A DNA stretch of 64,000 nucleotides from Pseudomonas fluorescens (GCF_001307155.1 NZ_CP012830.1:1178001-1242000); one strand, 5' to 3'. Shown: positions 47,170 to 58,856, counted from the stretch's first letter. Notes: generated by a model from the letters alone, not told the origin. Made by a program: numbers and translations.

Positions 47170-49275
47170 TTAAACGCCCGAAGCCTTGGCTGCTGCTACG
47201 TCTTTGATGGACAGCTTGATACGGCCGCGGTTGTCCACGTCCAGTACCAGTACTTCCACTTCCTGGCCTTCTTTCAGGATGTCGGTCACTTTCTCAACGC
47301 GAGCGTCGCTCAGCATGGAGATGTGAACCAGACCGTCCTTGCCCGGCAGGATGTTGACGAATGCGCCGAAGTCGACGATGCGCTCAACTTTACCGACGTA
47401 GATCTTGCCGATTTCAGCTTCAGCGGTGATGCCCAGAACGCGCTGACGAGCGGCTTCAGCGGCTTCCTTGGTTTCGCCGAAGATCTTGATCGAGCCGTCG
47501 TCTTCGATATCGATCGAAGCCTTGGTCTCTTCACAGATCGCACGAATGGTCGCGCCGCCTTTACCGATAACATCACGGATTTTGTCGGTGTCGATTTTCA
47601 TCGCGATCATGGTCGGAGCATTTTCCGACAGCTCGGTACGCGACTGGGCAATGATCTGGTTCATCTGGCCGAGGATGTTCAGGCGCGCTTCCAGGGCTTG
47701 GCCCAGAGCGATTTCCATGATTTCTTCGGTGATGCCTTTGATCTTGATGTCCATCTGCAGCGCGGTAACACCTTTGGAGGTACCGGCTACTTTGAAGTCC
47801 ATGTCGCCCAGGTGGTCTTCGTCACCCAGGATGTCGGTCAGGACGGCGAACTTCTCGCCTTCTTTAACCAGGCCCATGGCGATACCGGCAACCGGCGCCT
47901 TCATTGGCACACCAGCATCCATCAGTGCCAGGGAAGCACCGCAAACCGACGCCATCGAGCTGGAACCGTTGGATTCGGTGATTTCCGATACCACACGGAT
48001 GGTGTACGGGAACACGTCGGCAGCAGGCAGCATGGCCTGAACCGAACGACGGGCCAGACGGCCGTGACCGATTTCACGACGACCAGCGCCACCCATGCGA
48101 CCACACTCGCCCACCGAGAACGGAGGGAAGTTGTAGTGCAGCATGAACGGGTCTTTTTTCTCGCCTTCCAGGGTGTCCAGCAGTTGTGCGTCACGGGCGG
48201 TGCCTAGTGTCGCAACGACCAGAGCCTGGGTTTCGCCACGGGTGAACAATGCCGAACCGTGGGTCTTCGGCAGAACGCCAACTTCGATGTTCAGCGGACG
48301 TACGGTGCGGGTGTCGCGGCCGTCGATACGCGGCTTGCCGTTAACGATGTTTTCGCGAACGGTACGGTATTCGATTTCACCGAAAGCTGCTTTGACTTCG
48401 CTGGACGAAGGCTGGCCTTCTTCACCGGACAGCTTGGCAACAACCTGGTCTTTCAGTTCGCCCAGGCGAGCGTAACGGTCGGCCTTGACGGTGATGGTGT
48501 AAGCCTGGGAAATCGCGTCGCCGAACTCGGCACGGATAGCGCCCAGCAGTGCGGTGGCTTCAGGCTGAGGAGCCCAGGTCCAGGTTGGCTTGGCAGCTTC
48601 GGCAGCCAGTTCTTTAACAGCGTTGATCACAACCTGGAACTCGTCGTGAGCAAACAGTACTGCGCCCAGCATCTGGTCTTCGGTCAGCTCTTTGGCTTCC
48701 GATTCAACCATCAATACCGCTTCCGAAGTACCGGCAACGACCATGTCCAGGCTCGATGCTTTCAGTTGTTCGTAAGTCGGGTTCAGCAGGTAGCCAGTGC
48801 TTTCGTGGAACGCAACGCGGGCAGCGCCGATCGGGCCATCGAAAGGAATGCCGGAGATCGCCAGCGCAGCCGAGGTACCGATCATCGCAGCGATGTCCGG
48901 ATCGGTCTTCTTGCTGGTGGAAACGACGGTGCAGACAACCTGCACTTCGTTCATGAAGCCTTCCGAGAACAGCGGACGGATCGGACGGTCGATCAGTCGG
49001 GAAGTCAGGGTTTCTTTCTCGGAAGGACGGCCTTCGCGCTTGAAGAAACCGCCAGGGATCTTACCGGCAGCGTAGGTTTTTTCCTGGTAGTGAACAGACA
49101 GGGGGAAGAAGCCCTTGCCTGGATCGGCTTGCTTGGCACCGACTACGGTCACCAATACGCTGACGTCGTCGTCAACGGTGACCAATACTGCGCCGGAGGC
49201 CTGACGGGCGATACGGCCAGTCTCGAGGGTAACGGTCGACTGACCGAACTGGAATTTTTTGATTACCGGGTTCAC
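47170..49275 (-). CDS. pnp: Polyribonucleotide nucleotidyltransferase (PNPase)
   Basis: A 701-aa phosphorolytic 3'-5' exoribonuclease, a degradosome partner. Domain order is RNase PH 1 (about 10-140), a helical linker, RNase PH 2 (about 310-540, with [22 protein letters not shown], in part), KH (about 555-610, [13 protein letters not shown]) and S1 (about 620-690, [20 protein letters not shown], in part). GTG 49275 is the start with TAGGA upstream. It follows rpsO as in other gammaproteobacteria; the leader contains a tandem 16-base repeat (49361-49393). PNPase commonly autoregulates through this leader. Confidence 0.98.
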   Translation of the reverse strand: MNPVIKKFQFGQSTVTLETGRIARQASGAVLVTVDDDVSVLVTVVGAKQADPGKGFFPLSVHYQEKTYAAGKIPGGFFKREGRPSEKETLTSRLIDRPIRPLFSEGFMNEVQVVCTVVSTSKKTDPDIAAMIGTSAALAISGIPFDGPIGAARVAFHESTGYLLNPTYEQLKASSLDMVVAGTSEAVLMVESEAKELTEDQMLGAVLFAHDEFQVVINAVKELAAEAAKPTWTWAPQPEATALLGAIRAEFGDAISQAYTITVKADRYARLGELKDQVVAKLSGEEGQPSSSEVKAAFGEIEYRTVRENIVNGKPRIDGRDTRTVRPLNIEVGVLPKTHGSALFTRGETQALVVATLGTARDAQLLDTLEGEKKDPFMLHYNFPPFSVGECGRMGGAGRREIGHGRLARRSVQAMLPAADVFPYTIRVVSEITESNGSSSMASVCGASLALMDAGVPMKAPVAGIAMGLVKEGEKFAVLTDILGDEDHLGDMDFKVAGTSKGVTALQMDIKIKGITEEIMEIALGQALEARLNILGQMNQIIAQSRTELSENAPTMIAMKIDTDKIRDVIGKGGATIRAICEETKASIDIEDDGSIKIFGETKEAAEAARQRVLGITAEAEIGKIYVGKVERIVDFGAFVNILPGKDGLVHISMLSDARVEKVTDILKEGQEVEVLVLDVDNRGRIKLSIKDVAAAKASGV

Positions 49276-49360
49276 GGTGTCCTACCTTCTTTGTGGCTCT
49301 TGGGGGAACTGGTTTTCTTGCGAAATTCTTGGGCAATGCCGGGAATCGGCCCGACTTTGA

Positions 49361-49393
49361 TTGTCCAGATAAAACTGTTGTCCAGATAAAACT
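49361..49393 (-). repeat. Tandem 16-bp direct repeat in the rpsO-pnp gap
   Basis: TTGTCCAGATAAAACT occurs twice exactly (49361-49376 and 49378-49393), with a single G between copies. It lies about 90-120 bases upstream of the pnp start in the transcribed leader. Confidence 0.9.
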
Positions 49394-49472
49394 TGAGGCT
49401 GGGAGCCTGCCATGCGCCGGCGGGAAACCCGCTGACGCACGACAGACAACCAACCTCTAGCGCAATCGCTTA

Positions 49473-49742
49473 TTAGCGACGCAGACCCAGGCGAGCGATC
49501 AGAGCGCTGTAACGGCTCACGTCCTTGCCTTTCAGGTAGTCCAGCAGCTTGCGACGCTGGTTTACCATGCGGATCAGACCACGACGGGAGTGGTGATCTT
49601 TACCGTTGGCCTTGAAGTGACCTTGCAGTTTGTTGATGTTGTGGGTCAGCAGTGCAACTTGCACTTCTGGCGAACCAGTGTCACCAACAGCTTGCTGGTA
49701 GTCAGCTACGATTTGAGCTTTTTCTTGAACGTCGAGAGCCAT
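49473..49742 (-). CDS. rpsO: 30S ribosomal protein S15
   Basis: An 89-aa ribosomal protein binding 16S rRNA helices 20-22. The hallmark segments are [20 protein letters not shown] and [20 protein letters not shown]. Length is standard. In E. coli S15 represses its own translation through a leader pseudoknot; two hairpins are present in the leader here (49766-49809). Confidence 0.98.
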   Translation of the reverse strand: MALDVQEKAQIVADYQQAVGDTGSPEVQVALLTHNINKLQGHFKANGKDHHSRRGLIRMVNQRRKLLDYLKGKDVSRYSALIARLGLRR

Positions 49743-49765
49743 GAGGCAATCCTTTTATCAGGAAA

Positions 49766-49809
49766 CTGTTTCAAAGAAACAGCTTCAACAGGCCAGGGAC
49801 AAATCCCTG
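49766..49809 (-). promoter_or_regulatory. Two hairpins in the rpsO leader
   Basis: CTGTTTC-AAA-GAAACAG (49766-49782) and CAGGGA-CAAA-TCCCTG (49794-49809) stand between truB and rpsO. The first is 23 bases before the rpsO start. They may mediate S15 autocontrol; that is inference from the E. coli case. Confidence 0.4.
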
Positions 49810-49859
49810 TATCTAAAAATGAGTAGTGACCGTGCCTGTTAACAGCCACCCTCGTTCGG

Positions 49860-50777
49860 TCATTCTGACCGAATCAGTCGACGTGGCGCGATGCGCCCAT
49901 CTTCGCTCACTTCACCGATACCGATGAAGCGACCATTGTGATCCTGTACGCGTACCATACCGAACTTCGGTGCATCCGGGGCGCGTACCGGCTGGCCGTT
50001 TAGCCAGTAGAACGAGCTGTGCTCCGAGAACTGCAACAGTGGCCAATCCAGCAAGCCGCTGTCCGATGGCATCAGGAAGCGATCAACCGCTTCGTTGCCG
50101 CCTTCGGCATGTACTGCTTCCAACTCTTCCAGCGTGACCGTCTGGGCCAGGCTGAACGGACCGGCCTGGGTACGTCGCAACTGCGCAACGTAAGCGCCAC
50201 AACCGAGTGCTTCACCAATATCCTCCACGAGGGTGCGGATATAGGTGCCTTTACTGCAATCTACGGCGAAGCGCGCAGTATCACCTTCAAAGGCCAGCAA
50301 TTCCAAGCGCGCAATAGTAACAGAACGCGGTTCGCGCTCCACCACTTCACCTGCACGCGCCAACTTGTACAGCGGCTGACCGTCACGCTTGAGGGCTGAG
50401 TACATCGGCGGTATCTGACTGATTTGCCCACGAAATTTCGGCAAAACCGCTTCGATATCGGCGCGACAAACGGTCACCGGGCGCTCCTGCAAAACCTCAC
50501 CTTCAGCGTCTGCCGTGGTGGTGGTCTTGCCCAATTGCGCCAGGGTTTCATAGCCCTTGTCGGAGTCGAGCAGGTATTGCGAGAACTTGGTCGCCTCACC
50601 GAAGCACAGCGGCAACACGCCGGTGGCCAACGGATCAAGACTGCCAGTGTGCCCGGCCTTCTCGGCATTGAGCAGCCAGCGAACCTTCTGCAAGGCCGCG
50701 TTGGAGGTGAACCCCAGCGGCTTGTCGAGCAGGATGATACCGCTGACGTTACGACGGATACGTTTGACCTGAGCCAC
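49860..50777 (-). CDS. truB: tRNA pseudouridine-55 synthase TruB
   Basis: A 305-aa enzyme that makes pseudouridine 55 in the tRNA T-loop. The catalytic Asp lies in [15 protein letters not shown] (about residues 42-56); [14 protein letters not shown] follows in the RNA-binding part. The C-terminal PUA-like segment is short. GTG 50777 is the start: AAGGAGT spans the rbfA stop region, six bases upstream, and only three bases separate the two genes. Confidence 0.97.
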   Translation of the reverse strand: MAQVKRIRRNVSGIILLDKPLGFTSNAALQKVRWLLNAEKAGHTGSLDPLATGVLPLCFGEATKFSQYLLDSDKGYETLAQLGKTTTTADAEGEVLQERPVTVCRADIEAVLPKFRGQISQIPPMYSALKRDGQPLYKLARAGEVVEREPRSVTIARLELLAFEGDTARFAVDCSKGTYIRTLVEDIGEALGCGAYVAQLRRTQAGPFSLAQTVTLEELEAVHAEGGNEAVDRFLMPSDSGLLDWPLLQFSEHSSFYWLNGQPVRAPDAPKFGMVRVQDHNGRFIGIGEVSEDGRIAPRRLIRSE

Positions 50778-50780
50778 CGA

Positions 50781-51182
50781 TTACTCCTTGGTGTCTACGG
50801 GTTCTGCCGCAACCGGGTGCTGATTGTCTTCAGCCACGGCGCGTTCGATCAATGCCGACAGATGAGCGCCACGCACGACGCTTTCGTCGTAGTGGAAGTG
50901 CAGCTGAGGAACGCTGCGCAGCTTCATCTCGCGAGCCAACTGCATGCGCAGGAAACCGGCGGCCGAGTTCAACACCTTGATGCTTTGAGCGATATCGTCT
51001 GCGCTGTCCTGCCCCATCACGGTGATGAAAATCTTGGCGTGACCGACGTCACGGCTGACTTCAACAGCGGTAATGGTGACCAGGCCGACGCGCGGGTCTT
51101 TGACTTCACGACGGATCAGCTGTGCCAGCTCACGCTGCATCTGATCGCCGATACGTTGGGTACGGCTGTATTCTTTTGCCAT
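50781..51182 (-). CDS. rbfA: 30S ribosome-binding factor A
   Basis: A 133-aa KH-like protein for late 30S maturation and cold adaptation. [21 protein letters not shown], in part, at the start and [21 protein letters not shown] are typical. It lies between infB and truB in the conserved order. A strong hairpin precedes it (51237-51270). Confidence 0.97.
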   Translation of the reverse strand: MAKEYSRTQRIGDQMQRELAQLIRREVKDPRVGLVTITAVEVSRDVGHAKIFITVMGQDSADDIAQSIKVLNSAAGFLRMQLAREMKLRSVPQLHFHYDESVVRGAHLSALIERAVAEDNQHPVAAEPVDTKE

Positions 51183-51236
51183 GTCTTGTTACCTGTTACT
51201 GCCTCACGGTGAAACCCGTGTGGTCTGAAAGCGGCA

Positions 51237-51270
51237 AACGCCCGGCCTGACAGAAGCCAGACCGGGCGTT
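51237..51270 (-). terminator. Terminator-like hairpin between infB and rbfA
   Basis: On the reverse strand AACGCCCGG…CCGGGCGTT, with an inner CTG/CAG pair, is followed by TGCC rather than a long T run. It is probably a partial terminator or an mRNA end protector after infB. Confidence 0.55.
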
Positions 51271-51341
51271 GCGTTTAGAGTCCGGGTGATGCGCCGTGCA
51301 TTTGCATGCGGCTGCCCATCACGGCTCTTGAAGTGCGCGAG

Positions 51342-53858
51342 TTAGAGGCTGCGAGCAACCTGAACCTTCTCGAAGACTTCGATCTTGTCACCGACTTTGA
51401 CGTCGTTGTAGCTCTTCACGCCGATACCGCATTCCATGCCGGCACGTACTTCGGAAGCGTCATCCTTGAAGCGGCGCAGGGATTCCAGCTCGCCTTCGAA
51501 GATAACGATGTCTTCACGCAGTACACGGATTGGACGGTTACGGTGCACAACACCTTCGATAACCATGCAACCGGCGATCGCGCCGAACTTCGGCGAACGG
51601 AACACGTCGCGGACTTCAGCGATACCCAGGATGTTCTCCCGAACGTCGCTGCCAAGCATACCGGTCAGGGCTTTCTTGACGTCTTCGATGATGTCGTAGA
51701 TCACGTTGTAGTAACGCATATCCAGACCTTCCTGCTCGACGATCTTGCGAGCGCCAGCATCGGCACGCACGTTGAAGCCGAACAGTACAGCGTTGGAGGC
51801 CAGTGCCAGGTTGGCGTCGCTCTCGGTGATACCACCGACACCGCCACCGACTACACGCACTTGCACTTCGTCGTTACCCAGGCCGTTCAAGGCGCCGTTC
51901 AACGCTTCCAGCGAACCACGGACGTCGGATTTGAGGACGATGTTAAGCGTCTTCTTCTCTTCCTGGCCCATGTTCTCGAAGATGTTTTCCAGCTTGCCTG
52001 CGTGAGCACGAGCCAGTTTGACTTCACGGAACTTGCCTTGACGGAACAGAGCCACTTCACGGGCTTTCTTCTCGTCGGCAACCACGCTCATCTCGTCGCC
52101 AGCGTCCGGGGTACCGTCCAGGCCGAGAATCTCGACAGGGATGGAAGGACCGGCTTCCTTGATTGGCTTGCCGTTCTCGTCGAGCATGGCGCGAACGCGG
52201 CCATAGTTCGAACCGACCAACACCATGTCGCCTTGGCGCAGGGTGCCGTCCTGAACCAGAACGGTTGCAACCGGGCCACGACCTTTGTCGAGACGCGATT
52301 CAACCACGACACCACGGCCAGGAGCCGAAGGAGTCGCTTTCAGTTCGAGAACTTCAGCTTGCAGCAGAACAGCTTCGAGCAACTCGTCTACACCGGTACC
52401 GACTTTCGCCGAAACCGATACGAACGGAGTGTCGCCGCCCCACTCTTCCGAGGTCACGCCGTGAACCGACAGTTCACTACGGATGCGATCGAGATCGGCG
52501 CCCGGCTTGTCGATTTTGTTCACTGCAACAACCAGTGGAACACCAGCAGCCTTGGCGTGCTGTACGGCTTCAATGGTCTGCGGCATCACGCCGTCGTCCG
52601 CTGCTACCACCAGGATCACGATGTCGGTCGCCTTGGCACCACGAGCACGCATAGCGGTAAACGCGGCGTGACCCGGGGTATCGAGGAAGGTGACCATGCC
52701 GCGTTCGGTTTCAACGTGGTACGCACCGATGTGCTGGGTGATACCACCGGCTTCGCCAGCCGCTACCTTGGCACGACGGATATAGTCGAGCAGCGAGGTC
52801 TTACCATGGTCAACGTGGCCCATTACGGTCACGACTGGCGCACGGGAGAAGGCCTCACCTTCAAACTTCAGGGACTCGGCCAGGGAATCTTCCAGGGCGG
52901 TGTCGCTGACCAGGGTCACTTTGTGGCCCAGCTCTTCAGCAACCAATTGAGCAGTTTCCTGGTCAAGTACCTGGTTGATGGTCGCTGGAGTACCCAGTTT
53001 GAACATGAACTTGATGATTTCAGCAGCCTTGACCGACATCTGCTGAGCGAGATCGCCAACAGTGATGGTTTCGCCGATCTTCACTTCGCGCACGACAGGG
53101 CCGGTTGGGCTCTGGAAACCGTGGGCGTTGCGTTTCTTCAGCTTGGCCTTGCCGCGACCACCACGACGGAAGCCATCGCTTTCTTCGTCGGTAGTCCGTG
53201 GAGCAACGCGTGGAGCAGGCGCCTTTTCCTTGACCGAAGCGCGATGTGGAGCGTTTTTGCGCTCACCATCACCCGCGCCACGACGATTGTTATCGTCGGC
53301 GCGTGGTTTGTCCGGACGACGCTGTTCGTCGCGTTTGCGAGTGTCAGCCGCTGGCGCTGCTGCTACAACCGGTGCTTCACGCACTGGCTCGGCAACTGCG
53401 ACAGGTGCTGCAACAGCTTCAGTAGAAGCAGATTGCACAGCAGCAGGCTGGCGACGCGCTTCTTCTTCGGCGCGACGCTTGGCTTCTTCTTCAGCCTTCT
53501 GACGTGCAGCATTTTCTACTGCGCGACGCTCTTCCAGCTCGCGTTTGCGCTCGGCTTCGATTTCTTCCGGGCTGCGCTGTACGAAGACTTTCTTCTTGCG
53601 TACTTCAACGCTGATGCTTTTGCTGCCAGCAACACGCAGGGTGCTGGTGGTTTTACGCTGCAACGTGATTTTGCGCGGTTCTTCCACTTTCGCCTTGTGG
53701 CTGCTTTTCAAGTGAGTCAGCAAAGATTGCTTCTCACTGTCGGTCACATGTTCCTCGGCGGCGGTGTGCGGCAGACCTGCCTCACGCATCTGCTGCAGCA
53801 GGCGCTCTACCGGTGTTTTGACCTCATCGGCCAGTTGTTTCACCGTGACTTGCGTCAT
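51342..53858 (-). CDS. infB: Translation initiation factor IF-2
   Basis: An 838-aa GTPase that brings fMet-tRNA to the 30S subunit. The N-terminal IF2_N domain ([20 protein letters not shown]) is followed by a long charged, Ala/Glu/Arg-rich linker (about 60-230), then the G domain with GHVDHGKTS (G1), DTPGHAAF (G3) and NKIDKPGAD (G4), and the EF-P-like domains with a C-terminal fMet-tRNA-binding part. It starts 26 bases after nusA. The large overlapping ORF on the other strand is a composition shadow. Confidence 0.98.
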   Translation of the reverse strand: MTQVTVKQLADEVKTPVERLLQQMREAGLPHTAAEEHVTDSEKQSLLTHLKSSHKAKVEEPRKITLQRKTTSTLRVAGSKSISVEVRKKKVFVQRSPEEIEAERKRELEERRAVENAARQKAEEEAKRRAEEEARRQPAAVQSASTEAVAAPVAVAEPVREAPVVAAAPAADTRKRDEQRRPDKPRADDNNRRGAGDGERKNAPHRASVKEKAPAPRVAPRTTDEESDGFRRGGRGKAKLKKRNAHGFQSPTGPVVREVKIGETITVGDLAQQMSVKAAEIIKFMFKLGTPATINQVLDQETAQLVAEELGHKVTLVSDTALEDSLAESLKFEGEAFSRAPVVTVMGHVDHGKTSLLDYIRRAKVAAGEAGGITQHIGAYHVETERGMVTFLDTPGHAAFTAMRARGAKATDIVILVVAADDGVMPQTIEAVQHAKAAGVPLVVAVNKIDKPGADLDRIRSELSVHGVTSEEWGGDTPFVSVSAKVGTGVDELLEAVLLQAEVLELKATPSAPGRGVVVESRLDKGRGPVATVLVQDGTLRQGDMVLVGSNYGRVRAMLDENGKPIKEAGPSIPVEILGLDGTPDAGDEMSVVADEKKAREVALFRQGKFREVKLARAHAGKLENIFENMGQEEKKTLNIVLKSDVRGSLEALNGALNGLGNDEVQVRVVGGGVGGITESDANLALASNAVLFGFNVRADAGARKIVEQEGLDMRYYNVIYDIIEDVKKALTGMLGSDVRENILGIAEVRDVFRSPKFGAIAGCMVIEGVVHRNRPIRVLREDIVIFEGELESLRRFKDDASEVRAGMECGIGVKSYNDVKVGDKIEVFEKVQVARSL

Positions 53859-53884
53859 GCACTTCTCTCCTCAGGCCGCGCCTA

Positions 53885-55366
53885 TTACTCGAACCAATGG
53901 GCTCGGGCGGCCATGATCAACTTGCCGGCACGATCATCGTCAATGCCGTCGATGTCGAGCAGGTCGTCAATAGACTGCTCGGCCAGGTCTTCGCGGGTAA
54001 TTACGCCGCGCACCGCCAGTTCCATCGCCAAATCCTTGTCCATACCCTCAAGCGAGAGCAGGTCTTCGGCCGGATGGGCGTCTGCCAGCTTTTCCTCAGT
54101 AGCGATGGCTTTAGTCAACAAACGATCCTTGGCCCGAGCGCGAAGCTCGTTGACGGTGTCTTCGTCAAAGCCATCGATGTTGAGCATTTCTTCCAACGGT
54201 ACGTAGGCAATCTCTTCCAGGCTGGTAAAGCCCTCATCAACCAGCACCTGTGCCAGATCTTCGTCGACTTCCAGCTCGTCGATGAAGTTGCGCAGGATGT
54301 CGCCGGTTTCTGCTTGCTGTTTAGCCTGGATGTCCGATTCGGTCATCACGTTCAGGGTCCAGCCAGTCAACTGGCTAGCCAGACGCACGTTCTGACCACC
54401 GCGACCGATGGCCTGAGCCAGATTGTCTGCGCCAACGGCGATGTCCATTGCATGGGCATCTTCGTCAACGATAATTGCCGCAACCTCAGCCGGGGACATG
54501 GCGTTGATCACGAACTGCGCCGGGTTGTCGTCCCACAGGACGATATCCACACGCTCACCGCCCAATTCGCCCGATACCGCCTGGACGCGCGAACCGCGCA
54601 TACCAATGCAAGCACCTTGCGGATCAATGCGTTTGTCTTTGGAGCGGACCGCGATCTTGGCGCGCGAACCCGGGTCACGGGACGCAGCCATTACTTCGAT
54701 CAGGCCTTCAGCGATTTCCGGCACTTCGATGCGGAACAACTCGATCAGCATTTCTGGCGCTGTACGCGACAGAATCAGCTGCGGGCCGCGGTTCTCGGTG
54801 CGGATTTCCTTGAGCAGTGCACGCAGGCGCACGCCCACCCGGAAAGTTTCGCGAGAAATGATGTCTTCACGAGCCAGCAGCGCTTCAGCGTTGTTACCCA
54901 GATCAACGATCACGTTGTCGCGGGTTACTTTCTTCACGGTGCCGGAGATGATTTCTCCCAGACGCTCGCGGTAGGCATCAACGACTTGAGCGCGCTCGGC
55001 TTCGCGAACTTTCTGCACGATAACCTGCTTGGCAGTCTGCGCAGCAATGCGGCCGAATTCGATGGACTCGATTTTTTCTTCGACTACATCACCGACCTTC
55101 GCGCCAGGATGCGTTTCCTGAACCTTGCTCGGCCAGGTTTCAACAGCCGGATCATCCAGGTCTGCTTCTTCGACTACCGTCCAGCGACGGAAAGTTTCAT
55201 AAGCACCGGTGTGGCGATTGATTTCCACACGCAGATCAACTTCGTCTTCAAAACGCTTTTTGGTAGCGGTGGCCAGAGCCAGCTCCAGCGCTTCAAAAAT
55301 TACGTTTGCCGGTACGCCCTTTTCATTGGATACCGACTCAACAACCAGCAGTACTTCTTTGCTCAT
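53885..55366 (-). CDS. nusA: Transcription termination/antitermination protein NusA
   Basis: A 493-aa RNA-polymerase-binding protein. Domain order is an N-terminal RNAP-binding domain ([18 protein letters not shown]), S1 (about 135-200), two KH domains (about 230-345, [20 protein letters not shown], in part) and two acidic repeats at the C-terminus ([20 protein letters not shown] and [19 protein letters not shown]). ATG 55366 has GAGG at seven bases; the seven-codon extension is rejected. In E. coli NusA represses its own operon. Confidence 0.98.
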   Translation of the reverse strand: MSKEVLLVVESVSNEKGVPANVIFEALELALATATKKRFEDEVDLRVEINRHTGAYETFRRWTVVEEADLDDPAVETWPSKVQETHPGAKVGDVVEEKIESIEFGRIAAQTAKQVIVQKVREAERAQVVDAYRERLGEIISGTVKKVTRDNVIVDLGNNAEALLAREDIISRETFRVGVRLRALLKEIRTENRGPQLILSRTAPEMLIELFRIEVPEIAEGLIEVMAASRDPGSRAKIAVRSKDKRIDPQGACIGMRGSRVQAVSGELGGERVDIVLWDDNPAQFVINAMSPAEVAAIIVDEDAHAMDIAVGADNLAQAIGRGGQNVRLASQLTGWTLNVMTESDIQAKQQAETGDILRNFIDELEVDEDLAQVLVDEGFTSLEEIAYVPLEEMLNIDGFDEDTVNELRARAKDRLLTKAIATEEKLADAHPAEDLLSLEGMDKDLAMELAVRGVITREDLAEQSIDDLLDIDGIDDDRAGKLIMAARAHWFE

Positions 55367-55413
55367 CGTACGCCTCGCCTTTCGCAAGCCATTGGATCCG
55401 CGGGATCCGCGTC

Positions 55414-55872
55414 TCAGTCAAAACTGGGAATAATGTTGGCCTTGTCGATCATATCGATCGGCAACAGGAACTCATGGTCTTCAACCTGCACCACGACGTC
55501 CTGCTCTTCTACACCGCGCAGAAGGCCCTGAAAGTTGCGTCGACCTTCGAAAGGCGAGCGCAGCTTGATCTTCACTTGGTCACCGGCAAACTTTGCAAAC
55601 TGTTCAAGCGTGAACAGCGGGCGTTCCATGCCAGGCGAGGAAACTTCAAGGGTGTATTCAACGGAGATCGGATCTTCAACATCCAGCACACCGCTGATCT
55701 GACGGCTGACGATGGCACAATCGTCCACCAGCACACCGCCTTCTTTATCGATATAAACGCGCAACAGTGAGTGGCGACCTTGAGCCGAAAACTCAATACC
55801 CCAGCATTCATAGCCAAGGGCCACGACCACCGGGGCCAACAAGGCCTGCAACTGTTCTAGCTTGCTCGACAC
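55414..55872 (-). CDS. rimP: Ribosome maturation factor RimP
   Basis: A 152-aa 30S assembly factor. I chose GTG 55872 ([15 protein letters not shown]) because GAGGGG lies six bases upstream and length then equals the family's; the ORF running to 55983 crosses terminator hairpins. Typical segments are [20 protein letters not shown] and [20 protein letters not shown]. First protein gene of the rimP-nusA-infB operon, downstream of tRNA-fMet. Confidence 0.96.
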   Translation of the reverse strand: MSSKLEQLQALLAPVVVALGYECWGIEFSAQGRHSLLRVYIDKEGGVLVDDCAIVSRQISGVLDVEDPISVEYTLEVSSPGMERPLFTLEQFAKFAGDQVKIKLRSPFEGRRNFQGLLRGVEEQDVVVQVEDHEFLLPIDMIDKANIIPSFD

Positions 55873-55904
55873 CTGAACCCCCTCGTGCATGTAAATGCAT
55901 GCTA

Positions 55905-55935
55905 TGCAAAATAAAAAAATGGGCGAAACGCCCAT
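55905..55935 (-). terminator. Strong intrinsic terminator just upstream of rimP
   Basis: On the reverse strand ATGGGCG-TTT-CGCCCAT (55919-55935) is followed by TTTTTTTATTTTG. It lies 47 bases before the rimP start, so transcription from the tRNA must partly read through it. Confidence 0.85.
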
Positions 55936-55941
55936 CCCTGA

Positions 55942-55963
55942 AACGCCGTTGAACAGCGGCGTT
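55942..55963 (-). terminator. Second hairpin between tRNA-fMet and rimP
   Basis: AACGCCG and CGGCGTT are perfect 7-base arms around an 8-base loop; only TTTC follows in the direction of transcription. Probably a weak terminator or processing structure. Confidence 0.5.
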
Positions 55964-55981
55964 ATAAAGTTTCCAGCTAAC

Positions 55982-56003
55982 AAAAAGCCCCTGAAAAGGG
56001 GCT
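55982..56003 (-). terminator. First terminator after tRNA-fMet
   Basis: On the reverse strand AGCCCC-TTTTCA-GGGGCT is followed by TTTTG, nine bases after the 3' end of the tRNA. Confidence 0.7.
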
Positions 56004-56011
56004 CCTGAAAC

Positions 56012-56088
<77 letters not shown>

Positions 56089-56155
56089 ACAAAGCTGGGG
56101 CGGAAGTATACGACCGATCCCTAACAGGGTCAATGTAACCTTCCACCTACAAGAA

Positions 56156-56173
56156 AGCCCGCAACAGCGGGCT
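56156..56173 (-). terminator. Hairpin between tRNA-Leu and tRNA-fMet
   Basis: AGCCCGC-AACA-GCGGGCT; on the reverse strand it is followed by TTCTTG. It may terminate or process the transcript from secG/tRNA-Leu. Confidence 0.55.
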
Positions 56174-56184
56174 CTCCTGATAAT

Positions 56185-56270
56185 TGGTACCGAGAAGGGG
56201 ACTCGAACCCCTACACCCTATGGGCACAACCACCTCAAGGTTGCGTGTCTACCAATTCCACCACCTCGGC
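56185..56270 (-). tRNA. tRNA-Leu (anticodon GAG)
   Basis: An 86-nt class II tRNA beginning GCCGAGGTGGTGGAATTGG, with anticodon GAG in CTTGAGG, a long variable arm (TGCCCATAGGGTG) and encoded CCA. It lies 22 bases downstream of secG. Confidence 0.97.
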
Positions 56271-56292
56271 AATACTACGTTTGAAACCCTTC

Positions 56293-56676
56293 TTACTTTT
56301 GCTCTTGAGCTGGAGGCACGTCAGTCGCATTGGTTGCCGACTTTTGCTCTTGAAGCACCGGAACATCATCAGAAGCCGGTTTTTGCTTTGGAACTTCCAA
56401 CACTGCTGGGTTTGGCAAACCTACTTGAGTCAGCTGGTGAGCTTTCTCTTTAGCAAAGTAACCTAACCCTAAGCTGGTTATGAAGAAACCTGCGGCAAGT
56501 ATAGCAGTAAACTTACTAAGAAAGGTAGAGGAACCTTGGCTTCCGAACACAGTATTTGAAGCACCTGCTCCGAAAGACGCGCCAGCGTCCGCACCTTTAC
56601 CCTGCTGCAGCAATACGAGAGCAACTACGCCCAGTGCACCCAGCAGATGAAAAACGACTACGACTGTTTCCAGCAT
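56293..56676 (-). CDS. secG: Protein translocase subunit SecG
   Basis: A 127-aa inner-membrane subunit of SecYEG. The helices are about residues 3-22 ([20 protein letters not shown]) and 52-73 ([20 protein letters not shown]); between them lies [20 protein letters not shown]. The C-terminal tail is Pro/Gln/Lys-rich and longer than in E. coli. ATG 56676 lies four bases after the tpiA stop; a longer ORF to 56724 runs inside tpiA. Confidence 0.95.
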   Translation of the reverse strand: MLETVVVVFHLLGALGVVALVLLQQGKGADAGASFGAGASNTVFGSQGSSTFLSKFTAILAAGFFITSLGLGYFAKEKAHQLTQVGLPNPAVLEVPKQKPASDDVPVLQEQKSATNATDVPPAQEQK

Positions 56677-56680
56677 TTTT

Positions 56681-57436
56681 TCAGTTTCCCGCGGCGCGAC
56701 AAATCGCACCGAACTCATCTGCATTCAGGGAAGCTCCACCAATGAGCCCCCCATCGATATCCGGCATGCCGAACAGTTCGACCGCATTGGCCGCCTTCAC
56801 GCTGCCGCCGTATAGAAGCCGCACACCTTGTGCGACCTCAGAATTCTCTGCCGCCAACTGCGCACGAATGGCTGCATGCACATCCTGCGCCTGTTGCGGC
56901 GAAGCAGTCAGCCCGGTGCCAATGGCCCAGACCGGCTCGTAAGCGATTACTGCTTTTGCAAATACACCAACACCCAGCTCGTCGATGATGCTGCCCAGCT
57001 GATGCCCGACAACCTCAAGCGTTTTTCCGGCCTCACGCTGCTCAAGGGTTTCCCCTATACACAACACCGGAATCAAGCCACATGCCTGCGCCGCTGCAAA
57101 CTTGCGAATCAGCGTCTCATCACGCTCGCCGATGATCTGGCGACGCTCTGAGTGCCCAATGAGCACCAGGGAACAACCTGAATCCACCAACTGACTCGGC
57201 GCAATCTCACCGGTCAATGCACCTTGCATGGCTTCCACCGCAGAATTCTGCGCGCCGACCGAAATCGACGTACCTTCCAAGCCATCAATCACTTGATTGA
57301 TATACAAGCAAGGCGGGAATACCGCGACCTCAACACCGCTCGGCAAGGCCAGATGACGAAGGCCGTTTATCAGCTCAGCGACGCTGGCGCGGGTACCGTG
57401 CATCTTCCAGTTACCAGCTACCATAGGGCGACGCAT
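56681..57436 (-). CDS. tpiA: Triosephosphate isomerase
   Basis: A 251-aa TIM-barrel enzyme interconverting dihydroxyacetone phosphate and glyceraldehyde-3-phosphate. Catalytic residues are seen as Lys in GNWKMHG (residues 8-14), His in IGHSERR (about 92-98) and Glu in [11 protein letters not shown] (about 164-174). Length is standard. Located between glmM and secG, as in P. aeruginosa. Confidence 0.97.
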   Translation of the reverse strand: MRRPMVAGNWKMHGTRASVAELINGLRHLALPSGVEVAVFPPCLYINQVIDGLEGTSISVGAQNSAVEAMQGALTGEIAPSQLVDSGCSLVLIGHSERRQIIGERDETLIRKFAAAQACGLIPVLCIGETLEQREAGKTLEVVGHQLGSIIDELGVGVFAKAVIAYEPVWAIGTGLTASPQQAQDVHAAIRAQLAAENSEVAQGVRLLYGGSVKAANAVELFGMPDIDGGLIGGASLNADEFGAICRAAGN

Positions 57437-57502
57437 GCTGTACCTCGTCGGTCAAAGTGGGCGCAGATGTTACCCAACCACATCATTACTGGCAAGCCGA
57501 AA

Positions 57503-58840
57503 TCAGGCAGAAACTTCAGCAACCAGTTTTGCCAGCTCCTCGGCGTAACCGCGAACCAGTGTTTCGTCCTCACCTTCGACCATGACCCGCACCAGCGGCT
57601 CTGTGCCAGACTTGCGCAACAACACGCGACCACGCCCAGCCATAGCCTTGGTGACGCGCTCGCTGACTTCTTTGACAGTCGCATGCTCGACCGGATTTTC
57701 GCCGCCGCCGAAACGCACATTGATCAATACCTGAGGACACTTGCGCAGTGCCTGACGCGATTGCGCAAGACCTTCGGAACGGCGCTTCAGAGACATCAGC
57801 ACCTGCAACGCAGCGATAATCGCGTCACCCGTGGTGGTATGACTGAAGCACACGACGTGACCGGAGTTTTCACCACCCACCAGCCAGTTACGCTCAAGCA
57901 GTTCGGCGATTACATAACGGTCACCGACGTTGGCCCGCACAAAAGGAATCCCCAGATCCGCCAGGGCCAGTTCCAGCCCCAGATTACTCATCAAGGTTCC
58001 AACAACACCACCCTGCAACTTGCCACGCTCATGCAAGTCACGCGCGATGATGAACAACAATTCGTCGCCATCGACGATCGCTCCAGTGTGATCGACCATC
58101 AATACCCGGTCGCCATCACCATCGAAGGCAATGCCCAGATCTGCGTGCTCAGCCAATACAACTGCCTGCAATTGCCCCATATGGGTGGAGCCGCAATTGT
58201 GATTGATGTTCAGACCGTCAGGCTGCGCAGAAAGCACCGTCACCTGCGCACCCAACTCACGAAAAACACTCGGAGCCACCTTATAGGTAGCACCGTGTGC
58301 GCAATCGATCACGATTTTCAAACCCGAAAAATTGGTGCCGGTTGGCACACTGCTTTTGCAGAACTCGATATAACGACCTGAGGCATCGTTGATTCGCGAA
58401 ACCTTGCCGATCTTGCTCGACTCAACCACGGTCATCGGCATATCGAGCAATTCTTCGATCATCAGCTCAACATCATCCGGCAGTTTCGTGCCTTGCCCAG
58501 AGAAGAACTTGATGCCGTTATCATCATGAGGATTGTGCGAAGCGCTGATTACAATACCGGCCTCAGCATTGAAGGTACGCGTCAAATAGGCGATAGCCGG
58601 AGTAGGCATCGGCCCCAGCAGCATGACATCAGCCCCGGCAGAGGTAAGCCCGGCCTCAAGCGCCGATTCGAACATATAACCAGAGATTCGAGTGTCCTTG
58701 CCGACAAGAACCTTGCAAGCACCCTTACTGCGAAAGGCCATGCCGGCAGCCCAACCAAGCTTGAGCATGAACTCAGGGGTAATCGGATATTCGCCGACCC
58801 GACCACGAATGCCGTCGGTGCCAAAATACTTCTTAGTCAT
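57503..58840 (-). CDS. glmM: Phosphoglucosamine mutase
   Basis: A 445-aa enzyme converting glucosamine-6-phosphate to glucosamine-1-phosphate for UDP-GlcNAc and thus cell-wall synthesis. The phospho-serine loop is [17 protein letters not shown] (Ser near 102), the metal site is FDGDGDR, and the sugar-specificity loop is [11 protein letters not shown] 58840 with GGAG upstream starts the standard [12 protein letters not shown]; an 11-codon extension into the folP gap is rejected. Confidence 0.97.
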   Translation of the reverse strand: MTKKYFGTDGIRGRVGEYPITPEFMLKLGWAAGMAFRSKGACKVLVGKDTRISGYMFESALEAGLTSAGADVMLLGPMPTPAIAYLTRTFNAEAGIVISASHNPHDDNGIKFFSGQGTKLPDDVELMIEELLDMPMTVVESSKIGKVSRINDASGRYIEFCKSSVPTGTNFSGLKIVIDCAHGATYKVAPSVFRELGAQVTVLSAQPDGLNINHNCGSTHMGQLQAVVLAEHADLGIAFDGDGDRVLMVDHTGAIVDGDELLFIIARDLHERGKLQGGVVGTLMSNLGLELALADLGIPFVRANVGDRYVIAELLERNWLVGGENSGHVVCFSHTTTGDAIIAALQVLMSLKRRSEGLAQSRQALRKCPQVLINVRFGGGENPVEHATVKEVSERVTKAMAGRGRVLLRKSGTEPLVRVMVEGEDETLVRGYAEELAKLVAEVSA

Positions 58841-58856
58841 AAGTGCTCCATCATTC

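Noticed and set aside
51306..54206. A 966-codon forward-strand ORF opposite infB
   Set aside because: It mirrors infB exactly, has no ribosome site or recognisable domain, and is a high-GC3 shadow. infB itself has all IF-2 motifs.
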